From Clostridia bacterium (GTDB lineage Bacteria > Bacillota > Clostridia > Christensenellales > Aristaeellaceae): a stretch of DNA of 7,816 bases. The stretch covers positions 1 to 7,816 of the forward strand of contig JAFWBZ010000212.1 in NCBI GenBank assembly GCA_017537105.1. The letters are read 5' to 3'. Positions 7,278 through 7,816 of the stretch are shown piece after piece (within the stretch, counting starts at the first letter, position 1; each line of letters begins with the position of its first letter). The notes beneath the pieces are model-generated. The model saw nothing but the letters and a program-made list of their open reading frames with translations, searched no databases and was not told where the DNA came from. The position numbers and the translations under genes are program-made.

Positions 7278-7816
7278 ATGACCCCGATTGAGATTCGCAA
7301 TGATTCCAAGCTGGTCAAGTTGATCGTGGCGCAGGCCAATGGCGAGCGCGTGGACAGCGACCAGGCGGAGAAGGCCGGAAAGCTGATCGCCGAGTAGGCC
7401 TCCGACCCCACCCCGCACAACAAGTACCTGATCGGCCAGCTCGTCGGCTTTACCGTCAATGAGATGGTGAAGCCCACCACCGACTGGCTGAACCACGTCG
7501 CCGATACCAAGCGCGTTGGCTACGGCGAGAAGGCCGCCTTCCGCGTGAAGATCGACGGCATTACCGCGTTCCTGCAGGCGAAGGCCGCGACCCCGGCGCG
7601 CAGCAAGATCGCGCACAAGCAGGTCACCCTGGATACTATCGCCGTGTCCGCCCGTCCGGTGATCAACCTGTACGAGCTGCGCACCGGCCGCGTCCAGATG
7701 GCCGACCTGATCCGCGACGCCTCGCTGGAAATGTCCGCGAAGGAGATCGAGTACATCCAGAGCGTGCTGCACGGCGCTTCCGACAACTGGGCCACGCCCT
7801 TCTACGGTACCGGCGC
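7278..7816 (+). CDS. Major capsid protein, N-terminal part, with an in-frame TAG codon (3' end outside the window)
   Basis: The ATG at 7278 follows AAGGAG (7261-7266) with an 11-base gap and opens a frame that continues past TAG at 7395-7397 (residue 40) to the window end, 179 codons so far. The first 39 residues are helical and charged (NDSKLVKLIVAQANGERVDS...GKLIAE). After the TAG comes ASDPTPHNKYLIGQLVGFTVNE, then GYGEKAAFRVKIDGITAFLQ, HKQVTLDTIAVSARPVINLYEL and GRVQMADLIRDASLEMSAKE. These resemble the N-arm, extended loop and early core of capsid proteins in Bacillota phages. The location, directly after protease-scaffold and a small head protein, is the canonical place for the shell protein. 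In the standard code only 39 residues would be made, so recoding is needed for a shell to form. The rest of the gene lies beyond the window. Confidence 0.75.

Noticed and set aside
824..7397. Defective prophage with head genes inactivated by nonsense mutations
   Set aside because: All eight stops are TAG, no frameshift or other stop occurs, conserved sequence continues directly after each, and gene ends use only TGA/TAA.

Overview
The window is a tailed-phage (or prophage) head-morphogenesis module, all on the plus strand. The order is the end of a gene in the small-terminase position, large terminase (terL), a two-gene DNA-repair cassette (Y-family polymerase plus a small unknown protein), portal, prohead protease joined to a coiled-coil scaffold, a small head protein, and the start of the major capsid protein. 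The DNA is GC-rich by eye, ribosome binding sites are of the strong AGGAGG type, and the operator upstream of the polymerase is a GAAC-N4-GTTC LexA/DinR box of the Gram-positive kind. Together with the protein styles, this suggests a phage of a GC-rich, probably gut-type, member of the Bacillota (Clostridia-like). The exact host cannot be read from the window.

The central observation is that four late genes are interrupted in frame by stop codons, and every one of the eight is TAG: terL at 824 and 1937, portal at 4090, 4375 and 5224, protease-scaffold at 5815 and 6172, and major capsid at 7395. The frame never shifts. Conserved protein sequence runs up to and straight on from each TAG, and each complete gene ends in TGA or TAA. 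No gene ends in TAG. The simplest reading is that TAG is a sense codon for these genes (amber recoding by a suppressor tRNA), so the usual table breaks them into roughly a dozen false fragments. Known TAG-recoded phages mostly read TAG as glutamine. Here the family context at nearly every site fits leucine better, which would be the less ordinary variant.

Layout: 3-626 is the 5'-truncated small-terminase-like gene, overlapping terL by ATGA. TerL is 623-2284. The gap 2285-2466 holds a good promoter whose -35/-10 spacer contains a LexA box. The polymerase is 2467-3726 and its partner is 3733-4011. A hairpin (4016-4041) closes the cassette. Portal (4072-5619), protease-scaffold (5635-6795), a 143-residue head protein (6827-7258) and the capsid gene (7278 to the window end) follow with short gaps, each with a recognisable ribosome binding site. 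The repair cassette has its own SOS-type promoter, its own terminator-like hairpin and no TAG codons. It therefore looks like a moron that the standard code can read, placed inside a packaging/head operon that needs the altered code. No tRNA gene is visible in the window, so the suppressor must be encoded elsewhere in the phage or host.
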